A DNA stretch of 64,000 nt from the NCBI RefSeq assembly GCF_963677575.1, contig NZ_OY782038.1, positions 682,001 through 746,000 on the forward strand, in the 5' to 3' direction. The DNA is from an uncultured Draconibacterium sp. (GTDB lineage: Bacteria > Bacteroidota > Bacteroidia > Bacteroidales > Prolixibacteraceae). The position numbers were made by a program, and so were the translations under genes. The notes under the pieces were generated by a model. The model worked only from the letters and a program-made list of their open reading frames with translations, was not told the DNA's origin and searched no databases. Positions 1 to 9,839 of this stretch are shown one piece after another. The first letter of the stretch is position 1, and each line of letters begins with the position of its first letter.

Positions 1-788
1 AAATCATTCTTGTAGGCGATCCTGCCCGCGTTGATACCATTGCCGGTTTTTTCGACAAAATTGATTTTACGGTTCAAAACCGTGAATTTAAAACAGTTAC
101 CGGATTTTACAAGCAAAAGAAAGTCTCTGTCATTTCAACCGGAATCGGCACCGACAATATTGATATTGTATTAAACGAATTAGATGCGTTGGCCAATATC
201 GATTTAGAAACACGAAACATAAAAAAGGAACTGAGTTCGCTTGATATCGTTCGCATTGGTACGTCAGGTGGCTTACAGACCGATCTTCCGGTAAATTCAT
301 TTGTGGTTTCTGAAAAGTCGATCGGGTTCGATGGTTTACTGAATTACTATGCCAACCGCGAACAGGTTTCCGATATGGATTTTGAAGCCGCTTTTCGGAA
401 TCATACACATTGGAGCGATTCGCTGGCAGCACCTTACACTGTCGATGCCGGGCAAACTTTGCTGGACAAATTTTCAGATGATCGATTTAAAAAAGGCGTT
501 ACCATTTCGGCACCGGGATTTTATGCCCCGCAAGGCCGGGAGTTGCGCTTGCCTTTGGCATTCCCGCAACTGAACGAATTGATTGAAACATTTTCATACA
601 AACATTTACGGATAACCAATTTCGAAATGGAAAGTTCGGCCATTTACGGCCTGTCGAAATTAATGGGACATAATGCCCTCACGGTATGTTTGATTATAGC
701 TAACCGTGTTACGCTCACAGCTAACGAAAACTACCGCGACGAGATGAAAAAACTAATTAAAGCAGTACTCGATAATTTAAGTAATTAG
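1..788 (+). CDS. Nucleoside phosphorylase (uridine phosphorylase-like), 5' end outside window
   Basis: The reading frame is open from base 3 to the TAG at 786-788, so the true start lies left of the window. The protein carries the PNP/UDP phosphorylase pattern: GDPARV near the visible start, GIGTDNIDIV, RIGTSGGLQ, and near the C-terminus NFEMESSAIY, which in the family places the Glu that binds the ribose. Such enzymes cleave nucleosides with phosphate to base plus ribose-1-phosphate in the cytosolic salvage pathway. The next gene starts 2 bases downstream, so the two are probably co-transcribed. Substrate (uridine or another nucleoside) is inferred only. Confidence 0.85.
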   Translation, partial: IILVGDPARVDTIAGFFDKIDFTVQNREFKTVTGFYKQKKVSVISTGIGTDNIDIVLNELDALANIDLETRNIKKELSSLDIVRIGTSGGLQTDLPVNSFVVSEKSIGFDGLLNYYANREQVSDMDFEAAFRNHTHWSDSLAAPYTVDAGQTLLDKFSDDRFKKGVTISAPGFYAPQGRELRLPLAFPQLNELIETFSYKHLRITNFEMESSAIYGLSKLMGHNALTVCLIIANRVTLTANENYRDEMKKLIKAVLDNLSN

Positions 789-790
789 TC

Positions 791-1663
791 ATGGAACAGG
801 AAAGACTTAATGCACTAATCACCCTCCTCGATGATCCTGACGCAACCGTGTTCCACATGGTTGAACAGGAATTGCTAAAAGAAGATGAAGAGATCATTCC
901 GGCTTTAGAAAAAATGTGGGAACAAAGTTTTGATGAGAACAGCCAAAGCCGCATTGAGAATATTATTCAAAGTCTTCAATTTAAAAGAACGTTTAGCGGG
1001 CTAAAAAACTGGATCAATCAAATGCCGGGAACACAAGATCTTTTTGAAGGATTTTGTGCGGTAGATAGATTCCAGTATCCCGACCTTAATCCCCTTAACC
1101 TGACCTTAAAAATTGAGAATCTGCGAAAATCGATCTGGCTGGAACTGAATAATTCGCTGACATTACTTGAAAAGACGACCATATTAAACCATTTCATTTT
1201 TAATTTGAATGGTTATTCGGTGAATTTAAGCAATCCCAATTCGCCACAAAATTGTTTTTTAAATCAGGTGCTGGATACCAAACGAGGCAATCCGGTTTCG
1301 ATGAGTATATTTTATACAATCATTGCCCGTGCCATTGAGCTTCCGGCTTATTTAGTCGATTTCCCGAAAAACCCGCTGGTAGCCATCGTTGATGCTGAAC
1401 TGGCACAAAAGGTACATGGATCAACACGCGATACCGAGGTATTATTTTACATCAATCCATCGAATAAAGGATCGATTACCAGCCGCAAAGAAATTGACTA
1501 CCACCTGAAAAGGAACGAATACGGACCAGTAAAAGAGTATGCCGAGCCAAAACCTGATGTGTTGTTTATACAACGTTTGGTGGAATCGATGCTGGAGGCC
1601 TACAATGCGGTTGGTTATACCGAAAAGGAAGAAAAGATAAAACAATTACTTAGCTTGTTTTAA
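791..1663 (+). CDS. SirB1-family transglutaminase-like protein
   Basis: 290 residues. The central part has KRGNPVSMSIFY followed by a hydrophobic helix and LPAYLVDFP, which matches the SirB1/transglutaminase-core-2 pattern (RRGNPISLSILY...LP...NFPGHF in other bacteria). The N-terminal 100 residues look helical and HEAT-like. The canonical transglutaminase catalytic triad is not obvious, as is usual in this family, so an enzymatic role is uncertain. It starts 2 bases after the phosphorylase gene and ends before a bidirectional terminator. No signal peptide; probably cytosolic. Confidence 0.7.
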   Translation: MEQERLNALITLLDDPDATVFHMVEQELLKEDEEIIPALEKMWEQSFDENSQSRIENIIQSLQFKRTFSGLKNWINQMPGTQDLFEGFCAVDRFQYPDLNPLNLTLKIENLRKSIWLELNNSLTLLEKTTILNHFIFNLNGYSVNLSNPNSPQNCFLNQVLDTKRGNPVSMSIFYTIIARAIELPAYLVDFPKNPLVAIVDAELAQKVHGSTRDTEVLFYINPSNKGSITSRKEIDYHLKRNEYGPVKEYAEPKPDVLFIQRLVESMLEAYNAVGYTEKEEKIKQLLSLF

Positions 1664-1681
1664 GGGCAAAATTTTAGGCAT

Positions 1682-1715
1682 AAAAAAACTTCGACCGTTT
1701 GGCCGAAGTTTTTTT
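1682..1715. terminator. Bidirectional intrinsic terminator
   Basis: AAAAAACTTCG, a 9-base loop and CCGAAGTTTTTTT form an A-rich/T-rich hairpin between two convergent genes, so it can work on both strands. Confidence 0.85.
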
Positions 1716-1736
1716 ATATCTGTTAAATTGTACTTC

Positions 1737-3290
1737 TTACTTAGCGTAACTAACTGCACGGGTTTCCCTGATAACAGTAATCTTAATTTGTCCCGGATAA
1801 GTCATTTCATCCTGGATACGTTTCGAAATATCGTATGAAAGTTGTTCTGTGTCCTGATCGGTTAATTTCTCAGAACCAACAATTACACGTAATTCTCTAC
1901 CTGCCTGAATAGCGTATGTTTTCAATACGCCAGGATAAGAAAGCGCCAAATCTTCAAGATCTTTCAATCGCTTAATGTATGATTCAACAACCTCGCGACG
2001 GGCACCCGGACGAGCACCTGAAATAGCATCACAAACCTGAACGATAGGTGCAAATAACGATTGCATTTCCACTTCGTCGTGGTGAGCACCAATAGCGTTG
2101 CAAATATCCGGTTTCTCTTTGTATTTCTCGGCCAGTTTCATGCCAAGCACTGCGTGTGGCAATTCCGGCTCGTCATCCGGCACTTTACCAATATCGTGCA
2201 ACAGTCCGGCACGTTTGGCTTTTTTAGGATTTAATCCCAGCTCAGATGCCATCGTTGCGCAAAGGTTAGCTACCTCGCGCGAGTGCTGCAGCAGGTTTTG
2301 TCCGTACGATGAACGGTATTTCATTTTACCAACCAAACGAATCAACTCAGGGTGTAAACCATGAATTCCAAGATCGATAGCAGTACGTTTACCTGTTTCA
2401 ATTACTTCTTCGTCAACTTGTTTTTTCACTTTCTGCACCACTTCTTCAATACGTGCTGGGTGAATACGTCCGTCAGTTACTAACTGGTGCAATGCCAAAC
2501 GGGCAATCTCGCGACGTACAGGATCGAAAGCTGAAAGCACAATTGCCTCAGGAGTATCGTCAACAACGATTTCAACACCGGTAGCCGCTTCAAGTGCACG
2601 AATGTTACGGCCTTCACGACCAATAATTCGTCCTTTAATCTCGTCGCTTTCGATGTGGAAAATGGTAACAGCATTTTCTATAGCCGTTTCGGTAGCAACA
2701 CGTTGAATCGATTTGACAACAATCTTTTTGGCTTCCTTGTTGGCAGTCTGTTTTGCCTCTTCCATTATTTCGTTAATGTATGCAACAGCTTCTGTTTTGG
2801 CTTCTTCCTGTAACGATTCTACCAACTGTTCTTTTGCATCATCAGCCGAAAGTCCTGAAATTTGCTCCAGTTTTTCAAGGTGCTGTTTATGAACTTTGTC
2901 AAGCTCTTCGCTTTTGTGTTCTACACGCTGAAGTTGTGTATTCAAATTTTCACGAATTACTTCTACTTCACGGCGAGTAGTTTCAAATTCTTTTGTTTTA
3001 CGATTCAACTCATCGCGACGTTGATTTAACGTTGTCTCTCGTTGTTTGTAACGGTTCTCCTCCTTCGCCAAATGCGAATTCTTTTCGTTAATATACTTTT
3101 CGTGTTCCGATTTTAACTGCAGAAACTTTTCTTTAGCCTGCAATATTTTATCTTTTTTAATCACTTCGGCCTCAGCTTTTCCTTCGCCGATAATCCGATT
3201 TTTTTTCGCCTTCAGGGCCTTATCCCACACCAGATAAGCTAAAGCGCCTCCAACTATAAACCCTGCGGCTACTCCTATTATTATTTCCAT
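1737..3290 (-). CDS. rny: Ribonuclease Y
   Basis: 517 residues, the normal length for RNase Y. Order of domains: N-terminal membrane anchor (about 3-22), long charged coiled coil (about 28-190), KH domain with GRIIGREGRNIRALE and the VDDTPE segment (about 210-270), and an HD domain with LLHDIGK and AHHDEVE (about 333-430). It is a membrane-bound endoribonuclease that starts mRNA decay. It is the last gene of a minus-strand group after the coiled-coil protein and zapA, a common Bacteroidota arrangement, separated from zapA by a hairpin. Confidence 0.97.
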   Translation of the reverse strand: MEIIIGVAAGFIVGGALAYLVWDKALKAKKNRIIGEGKAEAEVIKKDKILQAKEKFLQLKSEHEKYINEKNSHLAKEENRYKQRETTLNQRRDELNRKTKEFETTRREVEVIRENLNTQLQRVEHKSEELDKVHKQHLEKLEQISGLSADDAKEQLVESLQEEAKTEAVAYINEIMEEAKQTANKEAKKIVVKSIQRVATETAIENAVTIFHIESDEIKGRIIGREGRNIRALEAATGVEIVVDDTPEAIVLSAFDPVRREIARLALHQLVTDGRIHPARIEEVVQKVKKQVDEEVIETGKRTAIDLGIHGLHPELIRLVGKMKYRSSYGQNLLQHSREVANLCATMASELGLNPKKAKRAGLLHDIGKVPDDEPELPHAVLGMKLAEKYKEKPDICNAIGAHHDEVEMQSLFAPIVQVCDAISGARPGARREVVESYIKRLKDLEDLALSYPGVLKTYAIQAGRELRVIVGSEKLTDQDTEQLSYDISKRIQDEMTYPGQIKITVIRETRAVSYAK

Positions 3291-3310
3291 ACTTCAAAAA
3301 TTAGTTACTA

Positions 3311-3358
3311 AAAAACCCGTAATAAACCAGATTCTCGCTAGAACCGGCCTAATACGGG
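3311..3358 (-). terminator. Hairpin after zapA, probable terminator or attenuator
   Basis: On the minus strand CCCGTA pairs with TACGGG around an inner GATTCTC/GAGAATC-type stem and is followed by a run of T. It lies between zapA and rny and may reduce read-through into rny. Confidence 0.55.
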
Positions 3359-3383
3359 CTTTGATTATTTATGTATTCAGACT

Positions 3384-3686
3384 CTATTTCTCTTCCTTTT
3401 CTTTCAGGAAGTCGGAAATATCATCCTTTATATCCTTTATATCATCGACAAATTGAGAGTAATCGCGGCTTTGTTGCTCTTCGGTGTAACGTAATGCCAC
3501 CTGAAATGCGGTCATCGCCATAATATCCTGATTGTCGTTATCCTGAAACATCTTTCGAAATGACGAAATCGTTTCTTCAACAATCTTTGCAGCTTTTCTG
3601 TATCTCTCTTCTTCGTCGCGATTGATGTTTAGAGGGTAAACCCGTCCATCAATCTTAATATGTATTCTAAAGTCTTTATCTTTCAA
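3384..3686 (-). CDS. zapA: Cell division protein ZapA
   Basis: 100 residues. The N-terminal half has the ZapA pattern IHIKIDGRVYPLNI followed by EEERYRKAAKIVEE, and the rest is a helix/coiled coil rich in charged residues, as in ZapA dimers that bundle FtsZ filaments. It starts 4 bases after the end of the upstream coiled-coil gene, so the pair is an operon. Confidence 0.9.
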   Translation of the reverse strand: MKDKDFRIHIKIDGRVYPLNINRDEEERYRKAAKIVEETISSFRKMFQDNDNQDIMAMTAFQVALRYTEEQQSRDYSQFVDDIKDIKDDISDFLKEKEEK

Positions 3687-3690
3687 AACA

Positions 3691-3984
3691 TTACCTGTTT
3701 AGTAATGCGATACATTTATCAATCTCCCGTATCAAAAAATCAATTTTCTGTTTAGCTTCACCGGTTTCATCTTGCTCTGATAAAATACGGTTGGCTACTT
3801 TCAGTTGCTCGTAACTCCGACCTAATTCAGTCTTTTCATGCTCCATTAATTCAATTTCCTGCTTCAGGTTCTCTACCTGATTACTCAGCATTTTATTTTT
3901 CTGTTCCAATTCATTGTATTTTTCGAACAGTTGCTGTGTACTGCGCTTTAAATCATTAAGTAGCAAGTGATCCTCTTCGGTCAT
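3691..3984 (-). CDS. Small coiled-coil protein upstream of zapA (ZapB-like)
   Basis: 97 residues, nearly all heptad-rich helix with many Glu, Lys, Gln and Asn, similar in character to ZapB or other Z-ring associated coiled-coil proteins. No catalytic motif or membrane segment. The position directly in front of zapA suggests a division role; this is inference from context, as coiled coils give little sequence-specific information. Confidence 0.65.
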   Translation of the reverse strand: MTEEDHLLLNDLKRSTQQLFEKYNELEQKNKMLSNQVENLKQEIELMEHEKTELGRSYEQLKVANRILSEQDETGEAKQKIDFLIREIDKCIALLNR

Positions 3985-4327
3985 TTTAGCTGCATTTCGC
4001 GAACAAAGTTAACTTTTTTTCCTGATTGTAAAAGGAAATCAAATCGATTGCATTCTTTTTATGCTAACAAACCTATGTTAGTTGTTTGCCAAAATTGAAC
4101 GAAGATTCTACCACAAAGTTGAAAACAAGACTTGCAGCCGTTATAAATTAATTAAATTTGGTTCCTCCAATTAACCCGGATAATTCATTTGATTCTAGCA
4201 ACAAACATGTTTCTCCGGGTTAATCCCGACATAGTTGAGTCCATTTTTGAATCTCGAAAATGGGGACGAAACTTAGTCGCATTGGACAGTTTGCTTGGTG
4301 GAGATTAATATTACGGATTAAACAACA
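3985..4327. other. Divergent intergenic region with inverted repeat
   Basis: 343 bases between a minus-strand and a plus-strand gene, so it must hold both promoters. It contains a perfect 10-bp inverted repeat, TTAACCCGGA at 4171-4180 and TCCGGGTTAA at 4214-4223, which could be an operator or a hairpin. No ORF or RNA gene was recognised. Confidence 0.5.
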
Positions 4328-6025
4328 ATGAAGACAACATTACTACATATCCTTCTACTATTTTCATTTTTTTGTACCGCGCAAAAACGCTACTATACCG
4401 ATCCCGTGAAAATTCCATTACTGCTTAGTGGTAGTTTTGCAGAACTGCGCAGTAATTATTTTCATTCGGGTATCGACATAAAAACCCAGGGAACAACAGG
4501 TTTGCCGGTTTATGCTGTTGCCGATGGAACTATTTCGCGAATTGTGGTTTCGCCAACGGGATACGGAAATGCACTGTATATCGATCACCCCAACGGAACC
4601 ACTTCTGTTTACGGGCATTTAAATTCATTTAGTCCTGAAATAGCGAAGTATGTAAAAGATAAGCAATACGAAAGACATTCTTTTCGGGTCGACCTCCAAA
4701 TTCCATCCTATCTTTTCCCTGTAAAACAGGATGAAGAAATTGCCAAAAGCGGGGACAGTGGAAGTTCGGGCGGGCCACATCTGCATTTCGAAATTCGGGA
4801 CACAAAAACCGAGGAGCCGATAAATCCGCTAAACTTTGGGTTTCCGGTGAAAGATGATATTGCTCCAAAAATATTTTCGGTGTTGCTGGTTCCGCTTTCC
4901 GACAGTTCGCACGTGGCTTATTCAGCTACTTCCAAAAGTTATCCGGTAGTTTTCTACGATGGCAAATACCATTTAAAGAACAATCCAACCATTCCTGTCT
5001 GGGGAGAAATTGGCGTTGCTGTGCAAACGAACGATTATTTTAACGACACTTACAACAAATGCGGTATAAACCTGCTACGCATGTCTTTAGATAATGAAGA
5101 TCAGTTCTCATTTACACTCAACCGTTTTTCATTTAGTGATACGCGTTATTTGAACAGCCATATCGTATACGATCAGTACAAAACTGAAAAACGCCGCTAC
5201 ATTAAAACATGGATAGATCCGGGAAACAAACTCCCAATTTACACGCACAACGGCTCGGGAGGACACATAATTCCAAAGAATAAGCAAAACGGAAAAATTG
5301 AGATCGAATTACAAGATTCGTACAGAAATAAATCAGTTCTTGATTTTTCGATTGTTGGCAAAAAGGCCGCCGTTGCTCACGATTCTACGCAAGGCGAGTT
5401 ATTTGCCTACAACAAAGTCAATGTTTTTAGTACTGATTCGGCCCGAATGGAGATTCCCGCAGGTGCTTTATATTCCAATTTTCACTTTGAATACAGCACA
5501 GAATCCGCATCTGACGAGTTTTATTCCGATTATCATTTCTTTCATAACAATACGATTCCATTGCACACAAATGCGACCATTGCTTTGCGCACCAAAGGTC
5601 TTCCTAAGAATTTACAATCAAAAGTTATCATGGCATACGTTCACCCGGTAACCGGCGAATTCAGCGCTGCCGGAGGTCGTTACAAAAATGGATGGGTAAC
5701 AACAGAATCGCGTAATTTGGGTGTGTATGCTGTTACTGTCGACACAATTCCACCCGAAATTACGCCATTAAGTATTGCTGATAATAAACTCACCGAGTCG
5801 AACCGGATACGTTTTAAGATAAAGGATGATCTTGCCGGCATAAAAACCATTGAAGGTTTGCTCGACGGGAAATGGGCACTTTTTGAATACGCCCCGAAAA
5901 CAGCTACAATAACCCATTATTTTGATAAGGAGCGATTTGAGCTGGGTAAAAACCACACCCTCAAATTAACAATTTCCGACTATCGAAATAACAATGCCGT
6001 TTATGAAACTCACTTTTGGAAGTGA
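4328..6025 (+). CDS. Secreted M23-family metallopeptidase
   Basis: 565 residues with an N-terminal signal peptide (about 1-18, ending CTAQ). The LytM/M23 domain spans about 40-165: the first zinc ligands are in HSGID (H46, D50), then YGHL, and HLHFE (H151/H153). These enzymes cut peptidoglycan cross-bridges in the periplasm. The C-terminal 400 residues are beta-rich and resemble Ig-like or adhesin domains found on Bacteroidota M23 proteins. Starts with ATG after a divergent promoter region; a stand-alone gene. Confidence 0.9.
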   Translation: MKTTLLHILLLFSFFCTAQKRYYTDPVKIPLLLSGSFAELRSNYFHSGIDIKTQGTTGLPVYAVADGTISRIVVSPTGYGNALYIDHPNGTTSVYGHLNSFSPEIAKYVKDKQYERHSFRVDLQIPSYLFPVKQDEEIAKSGDSGSSGGPHLHFEIRDTKTEEPINPLNFGFPVKDDIAPKIFSVLLVPLSDSSHVAYSATSKSYPVVFYDGKYHLKNNPTIPVWGEIGVAVQTNDYFNDTYNKCGINLLRMSLDNEDQFSFTLNRFSFSDTRYLNSHIVYDQYKTEKRRYIKTWIDPGNKLPIYTHNGSGGHIIPKNKQNGKIEIELQDSYRNKSVLDFSIVGKKAAVAHDSTQGELFAYNKVNVFSTDSARMEIPAGALYSNFHFEYSTESASDEFYSDYHFFHNNTIPLHTNATIALRTKGLPKNLQSKVIMAYVHPVTGEFSAAGGRYKNGWVTTESRNLGVYAVTVDTIPPEITPLSIADNKLTESNRIRFKIKDDLAGIKTIEGLLDGKWALFEYAPKTATITHYFDKERFELGKNHTLKLTISDYRNNNAVYETHFWK

Positions 6026-6098
6026 TAAAAAAGAAACAAAAATCATTCTTCATTATTCCCATTCCCTCTATCTTGCTACCAAACTTTAAACTTTGAAC

Positions 6099-7280
6099 AT
6101 GAACTCAGATCCTACAAAAAGAATTTTCGATATTCAGCAATTTGGCGAATTTGGCGGTGTAAATCCATCTATAACCGATTCTTCAACCTATACTTTTTTG
6201 GAAGGTGAAACCATGGAAGAAACTTTCCTTGGCCACATGGAAGGTTGTTTTTTATACTCGCGCCACTGGAACCCGAGTAATAAATACCTGGCTGATGCAC
6301 TGGCCGCTATGGAAGGAACCGAATCGGCCTGGATTACATCATCGGGAATGGCTGCCATCACCTGCTCCATTTTGCAACTTTGCCACTCGGGCGACCACAT
6401 AATTACAAGTGTAACCACTTATGGAGGTACGTATGCATTTCTTAAAAACTGGCTCCCAAAATACAATATCGAGGTTTCGTTTGTTGATATAACCGATCTG
6501 GAACAGGTAAAAATTGCTTTACGCCCCAATACCAAAATAATATATACCGAAATGGTTACCAATCCCCTACTTCAGGTTTCTGATATTCCAGAATTGGCAA
6601 AAATTGCGCACGACCATCAGGCAAAAATTATGGTCGACAATACTTTTACTCCCATGATATTTTCGCCTGCCCAATTGGGCGCAGACTTTGTGGTGTATAG
6701 CATGACCAAATTCATTAACGGTAAAAACGACTGTGTAGCCGGTGCTATTTGCGGCTCGAACGAATTTATCGGCCAGCTTTCGAATGTAAACGACGGAACT
6801 GCCATGTTACTTGGTCCTGTTCTCGATCCTCTGCGTTCGTCGAGTATTCTTAAGAATCTACACACCCTGCACCTGCGTATGAAACAGCACAGCAAAAACG
6901 CCTTGTTTCTGGCCCAAAAACTCAAAGAGATAGGTGTTCCAATAAAATACACAGGCCTCCCCGATCATCCACAACACGAACTTCACACCCGATTAATGAA
7001 TAAGAACTACGGTTATGGCGGAATGTTATCGATAGATCTGGAAACCGAAAAACACGCTAACGAAGTAATGTTTAAAATGCAACAGGCTAATATTGGTTAT
7101 CTGGCCGTTTCGCTCGGATATTTCCGCACGCTATTTAGCTGCTCGGGGCACAGCACATCATCAGAAATTCCTGCCGAAGTTCAGAAAGAGATGGGATTAT
7201 CTGACGGCTTGGTGCGTTTTTCTGTTGGTTTAGACAACGATATTGAGGAGATTTTTAACCGCATAAAAAGCTGCCTGTAA
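6099..7280 (+). CDS. Cys/Met-metabolism PLP-dependent enzyme (gamma-lyase/gamma-synthase family)
   Basis: 393 residues from the ATG at 6099; a TTG at 6093 in frame is a less likely start. PLP-binding Lys is K204 in SMTKFINGK. Family motifs: SSGMAAI, TTYGGTY, and VDNTF for the Asp that contacts the PLP ring. Members are methionine gamma-lyase, cystathionine gamma-synthase/lyase and O-acetylhomoserine sulfhydrylase; the sequence alone does not decide between them. Cytosolic. It stands between two secreted hydrolases with no sign of operon coupling. Confidence 0.9.
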   Translation: MNSDPTKRIFDIQQFGEFGGVNPSITDSSTYTFLEGETMEETFLGHMEGCFLYSRHWNPSNKYLADALAAMEGTESAWITSSGMAAITCSILQLCHSGDHIITSVTTYGGTYAFLKNWLPKYNIEVSFVDITDLEQVKIALRPNTKIIYTEMVTNPLLQVSDIPELAKIAHDHQAKIMVDNTFTPMIFSPAQLGADFVVYSMTKFINGKNDCVAGAICGSNEFIGQLSNVNDGTAMLLGPVLDPLRSSSILKNLHTLHLRMKQHSKNALFLAQKLKEIGVPIKYTGLPDHPQHELHTRLMNKNYGYGGMLSIDLETEKHANEVMFKMQQANIGYLAVSLGYFRTLFSCSGHSTSSEIPAEVQKEMGLSDGLVRFSVGLDNDIEEIFNRIKSCL

Positions 7281-7318
7281 TACGAAATAAAAATCATTAG
7301 CCAGTTTTGTCATTTCAT

Positions 7319-7326
7319 TATCTTTG
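7319..7326 (+). promoter_or_regulatory. Candidate -7 element for dipeptidase gene
   Basis: TATCTTTG fits the Bacteroidota TAnnTTTG consensus 32 bases before the start codon. No well-spaced -33 TTTG was found, so confidence is limited. Confidence 0.4.
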
Positions 7327-7357
7327 CTTCATTATTTGAAACAAAACAGACTTAAAA

Positions 7358-9046
7358 ATGAGGAAGATTAGGGTTGTAGGAATGCTGGTTTTGGCATTCA
7401 TTCTTTTAAATCAGCAGCGATCAAATGCTTGTACCAATTTTTTAATTTCAAAAGGCGCTACTATCGACGGGTCAACGATGATCACGTACGCGGCCGATTC
7501 GCACACGCTTTATGGCGAGTTGTATCATCAACCGGCAGCAGATCACCCCGAAGGCGCCATGCGAAAAATATACGAATGGGACACCGGCATTTATTTGGGT
7601 GAAATTCCGCAACCGGATCATACTTACGGTGTTATTGGCAATATGAACGAATTTCAGCTGGCCATTGCAGAAACCACATTTGGCGGACGCAGCGAACTAT
7701 CGAGCCAACCGGAAGCCATTATGGACTACGGCAGTTTGATTTATGTAACCTTACAACGTGCTAAAACAGCCCGCGAAGCCATTGAGGTTATGACCGGTCT
7801 TGTTGAAGAATATGGCTACTACAGCTCGGGCGAATCGTTTTCAATTGCCGATCCTGAAGAAGTATGGATTTTAGAGATGATAGGCAAAGGACAGGGCGAA
7901 AAAGGTGCTGTTTGGGTGGCACAACGTATTCCTGACGGTTTTATAAGTGGACATGCCAACCAGGCGCGTATTACGACTTTCCCGTTGAACGACTCAAAAA
8001 ACTGTCTGTATTCCAAAGATGTTATTTCGTTTGCCCGCGAAAAAGGCTGGTTTATGGGCACCAATAAAGATTTTAGTTTTTCGGATGTATACGCACCGGT
8101 TGATTTTGGTGCCGCACGTTTTTGCGATGCCCGCGTATGGGCCGGTTTTAACAAAGTAGTTGGCGGAATGGACGAATACACCGAGTATGCAAAAGGAAAT
8201 GTGGAGCAAGGTGGCGAAAATAATTATGCAACAAACCGTTTGCCGTTATGGGTAAAACCCGATAAGCAACTGAGCGTTCAGGATGTAATGGAAATGATGC
8301 GCGATCATTACGAAGGAACAGAACTGGATATGACACAGGATTTGGGAGCCGGGCCTTACGAACTGCCTTACCGCTGGCGCGGATTGACATGGGAAGTTGA
8401 TTCAGTTGAATACTGCAACGAACGTGCAATTTCGACACAGCAAACCGGATTTTCGTTTGTTGCTCAATGCCGCAGCTGGTTACCCGATCCAATTGGGGGA
8501 ATCCTGTGGTTTGGAGTAGACGACACCTACTCAACCTGTTACGCACCAATGTATTGCGGAATCAATGAAATTCCGGAATGTTTTGCAGTGGGCAACGGCG
8601 ACCTGCTTACTTACAGCGAAACATCAGCTTTTTGGACTTTCAGCCAGGTGGCCAATTACGCCTACCTGCGTTACAACGATATGATTAAAGATGTAAAAAT
8701 CGTTCAGCGCCAACTTGAAGATAAGTTTGTGGCTTTTGTTCCGGTGGTTGACAAAGCTGCAGAGACGTTGTACAACACAACAAACGAAGAACAGGCACGA
8801 AAATTTATTACAGAATTCTCGGTTAACGAAGCTGAAAGCATGACAAAACGATGGAAAGAACTTTATCATTACCTGATAGTAAAATACACCGACGGAAACA
8901 TAAAACGCGAAAGTGGTGGCAAATTTGTGCGTACCGAAACAGGAATGCCGGCAACACCTATTTTTGCAGGGTACCCGGAATGGTGGTACAAGGCAGTTGT
9001 TAACGCTACCGGCGACCATTTTAAAGTAAAAGGGAACAGTCACTAA
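7358..9046 (+). CDS. C69-family dipeptidase, secreted
   Basis: 562 residues. A signal peptide ends just before C25 in ACTNFL; in C69 (U34) Ntn-hydrolase peptidases this Cys becomes the N-terminal nucleophile after processing. Further family motifs are GNMNEFQLAIAETTFGG and the DPEEVWILEMIGKG segment. It should release dipeptides from peptides outside the cytoplasm. A TATCTTTG element at 7319-7326 is a candidate -7 promoter box of Bacteroidota type upstream of the ATG. Confidence 0.93.
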   Translation: MRKIRVVGMLVLAFILLNQQRSNACTNFLISKGATIDGSTMITYAADSHTLYGELYHQPAADHPEGAMRKIYEWDTGIYLGEIPQPDHTYGVIGNMNEFQLAIAETTFGGRSELSSQPEAIMDYGSLIYVTLQRAKTAREAIEVMTGLVEEYGYYSSGESFSIADPEEVWILEMIGKGQGEKGAVWVAQRIPDGFISGHANQARITTFPLNDSKNCLYSKDVISFAREKGWFMGTNKDFSFSDVYAPVDFGAARFCDARVWAGFNKVVGGMDEYTEYAKGNVEQGGENNYATNRLPLWVKPDKQLSVQDVMEMMRDHYEGTELDMTQDLGAGPYELPYRWRGLTWEVDSVEYCNERAISTQQTGFSFVAQCRSWLPDPIGGILWFGVDDTYSTCYAPMYCGINEIPECFAVGNGDLLTYSETSAFWTFSQVANYAYLRYNDMIKDVKIVQRQLEDKFVAFVPVVDKAAETLYNTTNEEQARKFITEFSVNEAESMTKRWKELYHYLIVKYTDGNIKRESGGKFVRTETGMPATPIFAGYPEWWYKAVVNATGDHFKVKGNSH

Positions 9047-9108
9047 ACGAAAAGTGAGTTTTCAGACTGAAAACCAAGCAAATAATTGTAAAATAAAGCA
9101 TGAAAGTG

Positions 9109-9138
9109 TTTGAGGAGTTGAAAAAAACACTATTTTTG
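9109..9138 (+). promoter_or_regulatory. Bacteroidota-type promoter of rplS
   Basis: TTTG at 9109-9112 and TATTTTTG at 9131-9138 with an 18-base spacer match the Bacteroidota -33/-7 pattern. The transcript would start about 60 bases before the rplS start codon. Confidence 0.65.
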
Positions 9139-9209
9139 CAGCCGATTTAATGCAATCTCTTTGCCGATAAACATCGGGATACATTGCCAACTTATTAAAA
9201 ATTAAGAAA

Positions 9210-9557
9210 ATGGACTTAGTTAAATTAGTAGAAAAAGAATTTGAGGTGGAAAACAACCACCCAAAATTCAGCGCAGGTGATACTATCACTGTTAGCTATA
9301 AAATTAAAGAGGGTAACAAAGAAAGGATTCAGAAATTCCGTGGTGTTGTTATTCAGGTACGCGGAAAAGGAAACACCAGAACTTTTACTATCCGTAAAAT
9401 GTCAGGAAACATTGGTGTTGAGAGAATCTTCCCAATCAGCTCTCCTTTTATCGAGAGTATTGAATTGAACAAACGTGGTAGCGTTCGTCGTAAGCGTATC
9501 TTCTACTTACGTGGCTTAACAGGTAAAAAAGCCCGTATCAAAGAAAAAAGATTCTAA
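9210..9557 (+). CDS. rplS: 50S ribosomal protein L19
   Basis: 115 residues, the usual length. The motifs GDTITVSYKIKEGNKERIQ, FRGVVI, GNTRTFTIRKMS and GVERIFP are those of bL19, which sits at the 30S-50S interface. Single gene with its own promoter and terminator. Confidence 0.98.
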   Translation: MDLVKLVEKEFEVENNHPKFSAGDTITVSYKIKEGNKERIQKFRGVVIQVRGKGNTRTFTIRKMSGNIGVERIFPISSPFIESIELNKRGSVRRKRIFYLRGLTGKKARIKEKRF

Positions 9558-9575
9558 AAATTGCATCGCAATAGT

Positions 9576-9607
9576 TAAAAGGTCTCCGTTTAGGAGGCCT
9601 TTTTTTT
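9576..9607 (+). terminator. Intrinsic terminator of rplS
   Basis: AAAAGGtCTCC, loop GTTTA, GGAGgCCTTTTTTTT: a strong stem followed by eight T. Confidence 0.88.
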
Positions 9608-9839
9608 GCTCCCTACTCCAGTTTTTCAAGAACTACAAACCAACTTTCCGTTGCAACCAGCTGGGATATAAACATATTCATTTTTCAAGAGTTCTTTATT
9701 CTCCTCAAAAATTCATAACTTCAAACTGTAATCAATTGTTGGATTAACTTACCAATACATTAGTCATTGAACAATATGTACATCAAACGACTTTCACATC
9801 GTAATAAATGAATCATTTTAACATACAAATACCAGTTCT